Positions 36,801 through 48,800 of a stretch of 64,000 nt of DNA are shown here, one piece after another. Under the pieces are notes generated by a model, which was given only the letters and a program-made list of their open reading frames with translations, was not told where the DNA came from and did not search any database. This stretch comes from Scolanthus callimorphus. Lineage: Eukaryota > Cnidaria > Anthozoa > Actiniaria > Edwardsiidae. Location of the stretch: NCBI GenBank assembly GCA_033964015.1, contig CM066924.1:1426001-1490000 (forward strand), in the 5' to 3' direction. Every line of letters starts with the position of its first letter. Positions within the stretch are counted from its first letter, which is position 1. The translations under genes and the position numbers were made by a program.

Positions 36801-39800
36801 TATTCACCCTTATCAAGCGGAACTTGGAGTTCCCCATTATGCCTGTCATCAATGTACAGGAACAGGGTATACCAATTGATCGGAAAAAGTTAGATGCGAG
36901 GAGTCCTGTGGTATGATAGATATAGGGCGAGATTTTCCACCCAAAGGGGAGGGTATTGTACGTGAAGTACCATCCTCCCCATTGAATTCCAAAAAAGGTG
37001 CGACTTTCTTCAGTGAGCAAGATGTGATCATAGCCTGATTTGTCATCCAGCACCGTCTGGTAATTACCTTTCTGTACATATCGCGGGAGATCTGTGACAG
37101 AATCCAGGGAAAATGGCATATCACACATCCATAAATTGAGATAACGTGCGTCGTGGCAGAGTCTGGGCTTGGTGGGCTCTATTGTCAACGGCAGAATGAT
37201 GTGCGGTGGATCAACCACACCCACTTTACCAAGAATGGATATTGCACCACATTTGACGCGACTAATGAGTGTTGTTTGGACAAACTTCGAAAATGGCTTG
37301 CAAGACATATTATTCTAAATGTTTTCGCTGGTGGTCTGTCTGAATCATAATGACTCCCTTTAAAGTTTCCTTTAAAGCGACGAAAATAAGGTGCAATTGA
37401 AACCTTGTTACGTATCCATTGAAGTATCTCTCCTGTTTTGCAAAGGAGCTTCGGTGAGAAATTTCTATCCAGTAGGGTAATTGTTATGCAACTCTCCTGC
37501 CTTGAAAGAATCTGGGTTGCGGAAGACTAAGTCCGATAATTTACCACAGGCTTCCCCTTCCTCCACGAGTTTTACCTTCTTGTCAATGGCTGTTATTTCA
37601 TTGGCAAACTTGGCGGGGTTTCCAGACCAGTCGACCCATGTTATTGAGTCACTGCTTTTATCGTTACAAAGGGACTCGATCTGGTATTCAAAATCTCTAT
37701 TCTTCTCCCAAGTCCATGTAATTTTCTATAGGAGCAAAACAATAATCAACTTTTGTACTAACTATAGCAAAATTGGGGTTTAAGGGGCAACCACAACCCC
37801 GCCAAGTCGACAATGAAATAACAGCTCTGACCTAGCGCATTTGCTAAGAGGGTTTCAGAAAACTAGATAACCCTTTTTCAAAACTGTTATCCCAATGTGA
37901 CTTCGGGAAAGACAGACAAGCTGCTCTCAATAATCAAGCAAATTTATTTGTAAAGCCGACTTACAATACAGTGGCTAGATAGTCTTATACTCAAGTAGGC
38001 CATGTCGTGCCGTAACTTGAAAAATAGTTTATTGTGAGTCCTTTTTAGCTCTATTATCTTTAGTTTTTTCTATAGGACAATTAGCCTTGAAGTGCCCAAA
38101 CATGCCGCATGCAAAACATCTCACTTGTGACATATCAAGTGGAGCACCACGCCCTTGTGGTCTCCTGTATGGTGGGGGCCGTAGTTACTATTACCACGCC
38201 GGAAGTGGACTGCAGGCGATACGCTTTTGCCACTTTCGCCTCAATGTCCAAGATCTTTTCTTGGTCCTTGTCCCCAATGAGGCGGGAGATAAGGCTGTGA
38301 AATTGCGACTTCGGTACTTCTATGTTACTTCGTGCAGTCTGGTGTACGAGGCGATAGTAGTTACTTTTCTCATGCCGCTTATCACTGGCCGTGTTTTGAA
38401 GGGTTTCCAGCATCTCGAGCGCCTCATATTTGTTAAATTCGGTTATCGGCCGTGCTGTGTAAGTTAAGATCCGTTTCACTACCGCTTCCACCGACGCTTT
38501 AGTTACAGATTCAAGGGATTCCCTGAGCGCCTTCACTTCGTCCTTTAGTTTCTACAAGAACAATAACAGATACACACATAAGTCACTTCCAGCATTAAAG
38601 TATCGGCTGCAAAATTAAAACTCATTGGTTTTAAGTGACTGAATTATAGCCATGCCTTCTCTTGCTTACTTAAACCAAGATCCAATTTGCATAGTCGGGC
38701 TGCCTCTTTAGAACAAATCAATGCATTGTCTCTTTTGTCTAATTGACGCTGCAATCAGAGTTTGATTGCATCAACCCCGGTAAACAAAGCAATACTTCAG
38801 TTTATTCAACGAAGCAAAGCCATAAAAACTCTCTTTGTTTACCCTCCTTATTTAAATTCGATTTCCATCGAGCCAACATTTTATGAATAGTGCAATACAA
38901 CTCTTTGTTTTCTTCCCGTCCGTAATCAGCATTCGAATTCTATCGAACCATCATTTTACGAACAAAGCGTTATAGCTCGCTTTTCCCTATCTGTAATCAG
39001 CATTCGATTTCCATCGAATCGTCATTTTACGAACAAAACACTACATCATTGCGCTTTCTCCCGTCCGTAAGCATTCGATTTCCACCGAATCATCATTTTA
39101 CGAACAATGTAGTACAATTCTTGCGCTTTCTCCCGTCCGTAATCAGCATTCGATTTCCATCGAATCGTCATTTTACGAACAAAACACTACATTCATTGCG
39201 CTTTCTCCCGTCCGTAATCAGCATTCGATTTCCATCGAATCATCATTTTACGAACAAAAACGCTACATTCATTGCGCTTTCTCCCGTCCGTAATCAGCAT
39301 TCGATTTCCACCGAATCATCATTTTACGAACAATGTAGTACAATTCTTGCGCTTTCTCCCGTCCGTAATCAGCATTCGATTTCCATCGAATCGTCATTTT
39401 ACGAACAGTGTAGTACAATTCTTGCGCTTTCTCCCGTACGTAATCAGCATTCGATTTCCATCAAATCATCATTATACGAACAACACTCGTCCAGCGATTC
39501 TAATTTTCGTTCATTGGCGGTTTGGGTTGTTCTACCTTGTCTCGTCATTCTAAAGAAGAGTAAAAGGAACGCATGTCATTACAATCGTTATGATAGAATA
39601 ACCACCTCAAGTTCCTGTTGATTAGCTACAGGAGCTGCTGCTGCTTCTTGCTCGGCTGGCTGCGGTAGTTCGGGCGCAGGTTCATTCACTTGCGGTGCGT
39701 CTTCTGCAGCCGCCGGCAAATCTGGGTTCGGATGTTGTACTGGCTCTGCCATTGCGAGGGTCGTACCGCCAAAAAGAAACGAGAGTGAACCGTTCCTCGT

Positions 39801-42800
39801 TCCGCTGGAAAACTGAGTGTGAGTGGAATTAACAGATCCTCCCACTATTTATTACAAAGTTCTTACGTAATCAACGTGAAACATTCTCACTTAGACGAAA
39901 AGACTGCATTGTTATAGCATATTCAAATTCGCATATGATTATGAGTGTTATGAATAGGCCATCAATAAAAAATTAACGGCGCGCGTAAAACACATTCTTC
40001 TTTCGCTACTGTTCCCTTGGATAATGGATCTTTTTGATGAAGTGTAGTAGATTTCTGCCTTGAGTGGCATTATAAATCTATGTCTATTGAAACAATGCCG
40101 ATAGAGCAACAAAGCAGAAATAATTTCTATTCGCTCGAGCAAAGTGAAAGAGAATAGAACACTCTACAAAAGCGAAGCAAATTTCAACAACTTTATTAAT
40201 ATCATCAATATAATCATTATTACTACATCAGTATTACTACAACTCGCAAATACCACATGATTAGTTTTAAAACGTGGTTTTAACAGTAATTCCTTACAAT
40301 TATAATATATATTTCTTTACAATATAGATACGATATAACGCGCGCTTTGATTGGTCCAAATCTATGCTCTGTTTCACCGATAAAGTAATGGTTTCCCCCC
40401 GCTATATCATATAATCACTCGCCTGCTCGCCATTCGCCAACATCACGCGTGCTCTATTTCGCCGATAAAGTCATAGCAAGTTATGCTCTAATGCTTAAAT
40501 TAATGAAACTTTTACAATTATAGGAAGAAGTTCTGAAAAGAAGAGAAATAAATATGAACAGGATAACAGACTCCGCTTTTGAGTCAACCGTGCTTCCAAG
40601 TCGCCAAATAAAATCACTCGAGGTTATCAACTGAAGTCTCAATCTTATACTTTTTGCGCGTTTCATCTATGTATCTATCAAAGAGATTCATCGGCATACT
40701 GTAGGTGTAGTGTTGTCTTCCGACATCAAATGCAACAAGACGATCACTGTACTCAGTAATAATTCTTTCTACATTTCGTAGCTCGATATTTATGCGGAAC
40801 GCAGGTCCCTCCTCGTCAGGACTGGACTTTTCGATAGAAATTATGAATGTATCTCTCGAATCAAACTGAGGGCCTTCGTGTACCTTAAGAGTAACGGTAT
40901 CCCCTTCGATACCACAGGGTTCCAGAAAGTACTTATCGCTGATCACCACCGCGTCTATGCCCATCTTCATGTCAACAACGTAGTCAGCGGAATTTAGATT
41001 TTGTTCAGTTGGACATTTCAAGAATAACAAATCGTCTTTTTCGCCTCCATGAAAACTAACACTACTAGGACCTGAATCAATGCTTAACTCCTTTCTCTGG
41101 CCGTAAATACGGCGAGGGTTGAAATTACCGTGATTAATTTGCCGAGGGTTTTTGTCGTTGATAAAGATGTTCCCAAAAGTTGTTGTGTTCTTCAGGGATA
41201 GTTCTATTTTTGGCATATGACTGAATCGCCCCTTTGAACTAAAAATTTTCAATTTTTTGTAGGACAGAACAATGTTGTTGGACTTGATCTTGTGAGCATC
41301 GGAAGTCTTAAGGTTTATTTTTAAGGGTTGCTTACTTCTGTCTACTATCGTAAATGATCTGCCACGTGGATAATTAAGATGTAACTTTTCAATCTCGTCA
41401 AAATCAATCTCGTACACATTGCTTCCCGATGTTTGATAAACTTCGAGATTTTCAAACAAAACGATATGATCGTCAAATGGCGAGCCGTCAAATATGGAAA
41501 CACCGTACACAGTTCCGAGCGTGTGTGTCTTCCTATTATTCCCGTGGAAATATTTCAGCACGTTCGTTTTGGTGTTAAAGTATACGCCTTTGATGTCATC
41601 GCGTTCTTTAGTCATGCCTTTGAATGATAAAATGTTTGTGTCTTCTATACTATATCCTAAGATAGCCTCAAGAGTGTTAGTGTAATCATCATGGAATTCG
41701 CCTATCATCCCGTTTATATTCAAACAATCATCGCCAAACCTCGTTAGTATTTTTATTTTGTGGATCCCTTTGGCGAGCTTATAATCGTTAATACTAATCA
41801 CGTCATTTTGCTGTACATTTCTATTCCGATATTCGGCTCTGTTTACATTTGTATCGATTCTGTTTACATTTGTATCGATAAAAATACCATTCAAATTCTT
41901 ATCAGGCAAAAAATTCGAATCGATAAAAACATGAACGCCCCCGTATTCGGTTCCTTTCTTGCCTTTCCATAAAAATCAAAACCTACCCAACCAATTTGTG
42001 TTCCTAGTCCCGTGTAGCTAGTTTCCGTCGGCATTATGGGACTGTGTATACCCGGTAATGGCCGATACAGATATACGTCCCATTTTTTAGCTGTTTCTTC
42101 GCGTCTTTTTGTATATTAGTAACAGCTGATATCTGTCCCCCCATATATCCGCGTAATATAAAAGAGTTATTGTATGTCACCCCGGCGTCCTTGTTTTTGA
42201 ATGAGTCGACCATATACAGCGGCCCAAACGCATTTCCCGTAACCATAACCGACGCGGCCTGATTATTGACATACACATCAGTAAACGGTGACCCCACATG
42301 CTCTAAGAATTCCATCTTCTTGTTGATCGTTGCTATACTTAAATCTTGTATGTTTTTAAGCTGTTTAAGTTTCGCCCTGTACGCCTCCACTGCTGCTTTG
42401 TCGTAATTCGGTCCCCCATAAAGTTCTATCAGCGTAGCAAGTACTCCAATAATTGCCCCGGCTATAGCTCCTAGCGGACCAAGAGTAGCTGATCCTGTTA
42501 CTATCGCGGCAATGAAGGTAGATATCCCCATTACTCCGGCAGCTATACTCAGCGATGCAGCAGCAATACCAGCATCGTTTCCATCTCGAATAGCGACATC
42601 GAGTCCCCAAACATTCAGCCCTATGCTTAAAGCGTCAGTGATTGGTCCAAGGACATCCAAGACCGAGGCGCCTTTAAACCACTTGCTTACTTTGGTAAAA
42701 GCTTTCTGTATTTTACGCGTAGACTTGGCTATGTCACCCTTCAGTGTATCTGATAACGCTTGTTTGGCTTCTGTGATAGCGCTTTCGCTCACGCTGCTAA

Positions 42801-45800
42801 GTGCTTTTTTGGTCGCCTCCTGTTTCAAAACCTTATTGTAGTGTTTCATGGCTTCTCTCGTTGCTCCAAACTTTGTCTCAGTCATGACGTACTTCACAAC
42901 TTCTTCCGTTATGGGCAAAACTGTGGCGCCTCCGACATCAAGGAGAGATAGAGTAAGGGCTGTTTGAACAAGAGTTTCCGTAGCTTCCTCTAGTTTTTCT
43001 TGCTCTAACAGCGACAACGCCGCAACACTGGAGGACCTAGAATAGATCCCTAAGGCAGAGTTAGGGACAATCGTCGCCTTTGCGAGGTTTGCTATTTTTG
43101 AAGCTTTGACGGTTGGACAGGACAACATTAGTGCAAGAGGCACCAAGGCATAAACAATGATCATTTTCAGCATCTTTTTTGTATCGAAAAAACTATTATG
43201 AAGACAAGAACACATTTTAGAACAAAAATGATAAAAACGGAATGAACATGCCACCGGAACACAAATGAATAAATGTGATCGCTTAAAAAAACCTGTATTA
43301 ACCTTACGCGAGAATGGGTTATCAGATATTGTCTCACTGGGAATCTGTCAATCAAGGAGATTAGAACTTGCACTGCAGCTGTTTTTTGCAGGTTTTCCAT
43401 TATAGTAAAACTAGTGCCTTTTCAAATATTAATTAGGGGAAGGGAAAAGTTTAGGGTACTTGACATTTCTGGGTAGCAAATTATGACTTGTATTTGGTTT
43501 ATAAAAAATGGTTCTGTTTTTTACATATATTTTTCTGCACAAAAACATGTTTTGTAAATGTAAAGATTGCGTCTGACTCTTTGTTTGGTCAAGCGATACG
43601 ATGACACAAGCCTCAAACAGGTTTTCTACTGTACCAAGGAATCAATGATTTAAAGACCTCAAATAGTTCTAAGAGCCCGTGTCAGCCACTCCGTTTTTTT
43701 TGTTTTCGTTTGATAATAGAAAAATAATTAATACGTGTAGACATCTCTTAATAAACATCTAGAAACAAAGTTTCAGATTTGATTTACCAAATTCAATTGA
43801 GAAAATTGCTCTAAATGAACGCTGAATGGATGCTTTCTCCAACTTGGTTTGTTGCTAGGCTGACAAAATGGCGGCTGACACAGGCTCTTTTAGCCTTACT
43901 ACAGTACGAAACCTGCTTGACACTTGTATTATTTCATCGCTTGACCAAATAGAGTGAGACAGAAAAAAAGGTACGGAGCTTAATATTCTACAAGGTAATA
44001 ACTATTTTTTATAACTGGGTAACAAAGTAATAAACGCGTTTTCTAACATATGAGTGGTAATGCTCAGAATCATAGGACACTGTGGAAATTTCATTGGTTT
44101 GCTTTGATTGACAGGCAGAGACAGACCGGTAAGGTCGTATGGTGTTGGTATATTGTATAAGAAAGCAGATTCGCATTGACTGACTGTTATTATTAAGACG
44201 GATTGTTATTAAACCTTTCATAATAATTATAAGAGTCCATATTTTGATAATGCTGCATTGCGTGACCTACTGAGCTCATTTTAAATGGCATACACCAGCC
44301 TCTCTCAGTTCATCTGCCAAATGAAACTAATTTACACAATACTCTATCATACATTAAGTATGGCTTGTGTGTGTTTCTTACAGAGCGTGAGACTCTCAGT
44401 GTCGCACGGATCTCACGAAACTGTCGCACGGGCCTTGAAAACTCACGCCACTACGACACCCACAAACGTCTGCGACTCCGCCTACATTCGTCCGTGTTTT
44501 GTCTAGATTGTGTAACGTTTCTGTCTGCTGTCGTTTTTTTTGCGGGAATTTACCATGAATGAAAAATCTTAAACAAGACATACTTTAGGCAACAATCTTA
44601 GTAATTTGTACTTAAGTATACTTTGAGGGATGATTGTTTGCATTTCAAGCTAAATTAGGCCTTGATAAGTTCATTTGGCGCAGTTTCTTTTATGATTTTG
44701 CACCGTCCCAAGAAAATCCCGTGAAATCGGCAGACCGTTGAAATTCACGTGAGCAAAGGAATGTAGGCGAACTTGTAGGTGTTTGTGAGCGTGGTATAAC
44801 CATGAATTTCAAACACAACGGGACAGTTCGGTGAGATCCGTAGTACCCGTGCGCCGGATAACCATGTCTTGTGAAAAAAATTATCTGTCAACTTTTACGG
44901 AGACTTCCTACAATCTTTTTCTGCCCTCGACCATCAAACTTCATATGCCTGCTGTTCAAGTACACAAACTTGTACCGGTCTTAGCTTTCACATAGTTACC
45001 CTGGAGGATTGGAATTTGGTCAAATGTCCGCAAAAAGAAGAAATATTGCAGCCCAGAACAATATTTCCTCGTAGTACTGGATTAAAGGCCTTGGAAACAA
45101 GGGCCTTGGACCTTGTGAAACAAGGGAAAAATGTAAAATATTAAAATATCTGTAAAATATTCTTTATTTGTCTTACGATCATACAAAACTACTCCATATG
45201 TTCGAAATTATGTCTGCTTTTGGGTTCTGAAATTTGTTTGCCACCACGAGCTAGAAATTTAGGTATTTTTAGTCTTTTTGTGGGAACGGTAAAATCACGC
45301 TCTAAAACCGGAAATTGGGCAAATTTTGCAATTTGACCAATATAAAAATCCGATGGATCTAAAACTTATATCGTTCAAGACTGTGACCAAAACCCTTTTG
45401 ATGAGCTAATTTCGAGAGATTAAAAAAAAAATTTTTTGCAACCTTCAGGTGATCGTTAGTGCAAACCTCTCTTAACGTCATAATCACGTGTTTGTTTATG
45501 ATAAGCATCCATCAGACGCGTTGCTCGATCTACTTCTAAAATGACACCCCTCACACTTATCCCTGCTTTTTAACGTTATTGTAATGTGTATAACGTTACT
45601 GGAGGATTTTAACGTTATTGTAATGTGTATTTTGCTCTTATGGAAATTGCTATAGCAACGTCATAATCACGTGTTTGTTTATGACAAGCATCCATCAGAC
45701 GCGTTGCTCGATCTACTTCTAAAATGACACCCCTCACACTTATCCCTGCTTTTTAACGTTATTGTAATGTGTATAACATTACTGGAGGATTTTAACGTTA

Positions 45801-48800
45801 TTGTTATATGTATTTTGCTCTTATGGAAGTTGCAATAGCAACGTAATAATCACGTGCTTGTTTATGATAAGCATCCATCAGACGCGTTGCTCGATCTACT
45901 TCTAAAATGACACCCCTCACACTTATCCCTGCTTTTTAACGTTATTGTAATGTGTATAACATTACTGGAGGATTTTAACGTTATTGTTATGTGTATTTTG
46001 CTCTTATGGAAGTTGCTATAGCAACGTAATAATCACGTGCTTGTTTATGATAAGCATCCATCAGACGCGTTGCTCGATCTACTTCTAAAATGACACCCCT
46101 CACACTTATCCCTGCTTTTTAACGTTATTGTAATGTGTATAACGTTACTGGAGGATTTTAACGTTATTGTAATGTGTATTTTGCTCTTATGGAAATTGCT
46201 ATAGCAACGTCATAATCACGTGTTTGTTTATGACAAGCATCCATCAGACGCGTTGCTCGATCTACTTCTAAAATGACACCCCTCACACTTATCCCTGCTT
46301 TTTAACGTTATTGTAATGTGTATAACATTACTGGAGGATTTTAACGTTATTGTTATGTGTATTTTGCTCTTATGGAAGTTGCTATAGCAACGTAATAATC
46401 ACGTGCTTGTTTATGATAAGCATCCATCAGACGCGTTGCTCGATCTACTTCTAAAATGACTTATCCCCACTTATCCCTGTTTAGCTGATACGGAAGAAAT
46501 TAAGCAAAGATTAAGAACGAAATTCTCGTGTTCACCCATTTGTTAACCCAGTAGAAAATTTCTTGAGCCTTTGAGAGAAACAGCTTTTCGCACATGTCGA
46601 AACGTTCAAAATTAATCAAAACAGCGAAAGCGTACAAATGGATGTCCCCAGAGCAGTCCCTCTCCTTTATCGTTATTGTGCCATTGATCAACGAGAGTCG
46701 CGTGCGTTCGTGAATCGCTGTAAACATTTTTAGCACAGAGGCGCCGTCATCAAAACCAACAAGTTACCACCGTATGCATTGCTACGCGACCTCGAAATTC
46801 ACTGTAGTTGCGATTGGCGATTTTACGCAAGAAAGTTTTAATGACAAATTTCTTGAACAGAGAGTTAAACATTCTAGGCAAGGAAGCCAAAGAATAGCTT
46901 AAAACCACTTTGGTTGATTTTGCAATCAATATCGACCCACTGAAGCAGCCCAATCCAGCGCTTTGGTTTGACTTAACAGCTAAAAATCGCTAATCACCAA
47001 TCGCCCATCGCAACATTGAATTTTGAGGTCGCGTAGCAATGCATACAGTGGTAAGTAAGCATGTTTCGATCACAATCAGATGATAATTGTTTCGTGCTTT
47101 GTGTGACGTCATACCTCGATCTTGCTTCAGCGTCTGTTAAAGATCCCGGATGTACAAAGTACGTGACGTCTGCAATGTGAACACCGAGCTCCAAGTTTCC
47201 ATTTTTCAGTTTCCTTAAGGAGTAAAAAAAATATATATATATATAAAAATATACATATGTCTCAATCTGCAGACAGTACTGTTTCGCCCTTTGTGGGCTC
47301 ATCAGTGCAGAACAGAGAAGAGAATAATGAGACGGAACCTCAGCTATGAGAACAATGTAACAAGGCAAATTAAGAGGTATACATAAAAATAAATGTTTGC
47401 GAACGACTCCCCAGACTTGCAGCTCGTAAGCTGAATTACGTTGGGTCCCAACGGCGCCACTGGCAGCCAAGCGGTCATAAGCACAGACACCGAGGGTGGT
47501 CACTGCCATAGGATTTATTACGTCCAAGTGGTGAGCCAATGCAAACTACACTTTCTACAAAAGAAACGTTATCGTTATCATTTATTACCTGACTGACAAG
47601 GTGTCATCGACGTCTTCGCAGCCTTTTGGGTCAATACTGAATACAAGATGTGAGGAGCTGGAACATAGAAAGGAAAGAAGTACGGGTTGTACGGTTTGGT
47701 GCCAGGATTTTGGGTCAACACTAAATAGAAGATGAGAGGAGTTGGAACAGATGCGATAATTAGTATGGGTTGTACGGTTTGGTGCCAGCCATTTGGATCA
47801 ATACTAAATACAATATGAGAGGAGATGGAACCGATGAGACAAGTAGTATGGGTCGCACGGTTTGGTGCCAGCCCTTTGGGTCAAAACTAAATACAATATG
47901 CGAGGAGTTGGAACAGATGAGACAAGTAGTATGGGTTGTACGAATTGGTGCAAGCCATTTGGATCAATACTAAATACAATATGAGAGGAGATGGAACAGA
48001 TGAGACAAGTAGTATGGGCTGTACGGTTTGGTGCGAGCCATTTGGATCAAAACTAAATACAATATGAGAGGAGATGGAACAGATGAGACAAGTAGTATGG
48101 GTTGTACGGTTTGGTGCCAGCCCTTTGGGTCAAAACTAAATACAATATGCGAGGAGTTGGAACAGATGAGACAAGTAGTATGGGTTGTACGAATTGGTGC
48201 AAGCCATTTGGATCAATACTAAATACAATATGAGAGGAGATGGAACAGATGAGACAAGTAGTATGGGCTGTACGGTTTGGTGCCAGCCCTTTGGGTCAAA
48301 ACTAAATACAATATGAGAGGAGATGGAACAGATGAGACAAGTAGTATGGGTTGTACGGTTTGGTGCCAGCCCTTTGGGTCAATACTAAATACAATATGAG
48401 AGGAGATGGAACAGATTGGACAAGTAGTATGGGTTGTACGTTTGGTGCGAGCCATTTGGATCAATAGTAAATACAATATGAGAGGAGATGGAACAGATGA
48501 GACAAGTAGTATGGGTTGTACGGTTTGGTGCCAGCCCTTTGGGTCAAAACTAAATACAATATGAGGAGTTGGAACAGATGAGACAAGTAGTATGGGTTGT
48601 ACGGTTTGGTGCCAGCCCTTTGGGTCAAAACTAAATACAATATGAGAGGAGATGGAACAGATTGGACAAGTAGTATGGGTTGTACGGTTTGGTGCGAGCC
48701 ATTTGGATCAATAGTAAATACAATATGAGAGGAGATGGAACAGATGAGACAAGTAGTATGGGTTGTACGGTTTGGTGCCAGCCCTTTGGGTCAAAACTAA

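Larger units (their letters stand above)
34433..39958 (-). mobile_element. Ngaro-like tyrosine-recombinase retrotransposon
   Basis: On the minus strand, in order: repeat A1 (39958-39794), gag-like ORF pieces with a CCHC knuckle (39764-38029), RT fragment with YIDD (37308-36840), a full-length tyrosine recombinase (36379-35042), then B1 (34829-34758), A2 (34761-34597) and B2 (34504-34433). The order A1-ORFs-B1-A2-B2 is the split-direct-repeat layout known for Ngaro/PAT-type DIRS-order elements, whose circular intermediates are integrated by the recombinase. The gag and RT frames are broken and no RNase H was seen, so this copy seems non-autonomous although its recombinase is intact. It lies in the 16.7-kb DIS3L intron, same strand as the gene. 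Confidence 0.85.
34194..40070. mobile_element. Inverted-repeat element split by the YR retrotransposon
   Basis: AAAGTGCCACTCAAGGCAGA (34196 on) is mirrored by TCTGCCTTGAGTGGCATTAT ending near 40070. Further inside, GTGTTTTACGCGCGGCGTTA near 34270 is mirrored by CGGCGCGCGTAAAACACATT near 39977. The two pieces (about 34194-34432 and 39959-40070) look like halves of one foldback element into which the Ngaro-like element inserted. Confidence 0.65.

Noticed and set aside
39049..39621. 190-codon plus-strand ORF with [14 protein letters not shown] repeats
   Set aside because: Antisense reading of the 75-bp array in the YR element.
46994..47539. 181-codon minus-strand ORF across a DIS3L exon
   Set aside because: It reads through the intron with the hammerhead into the true exon; splice sites and homology support only 47115-47213.
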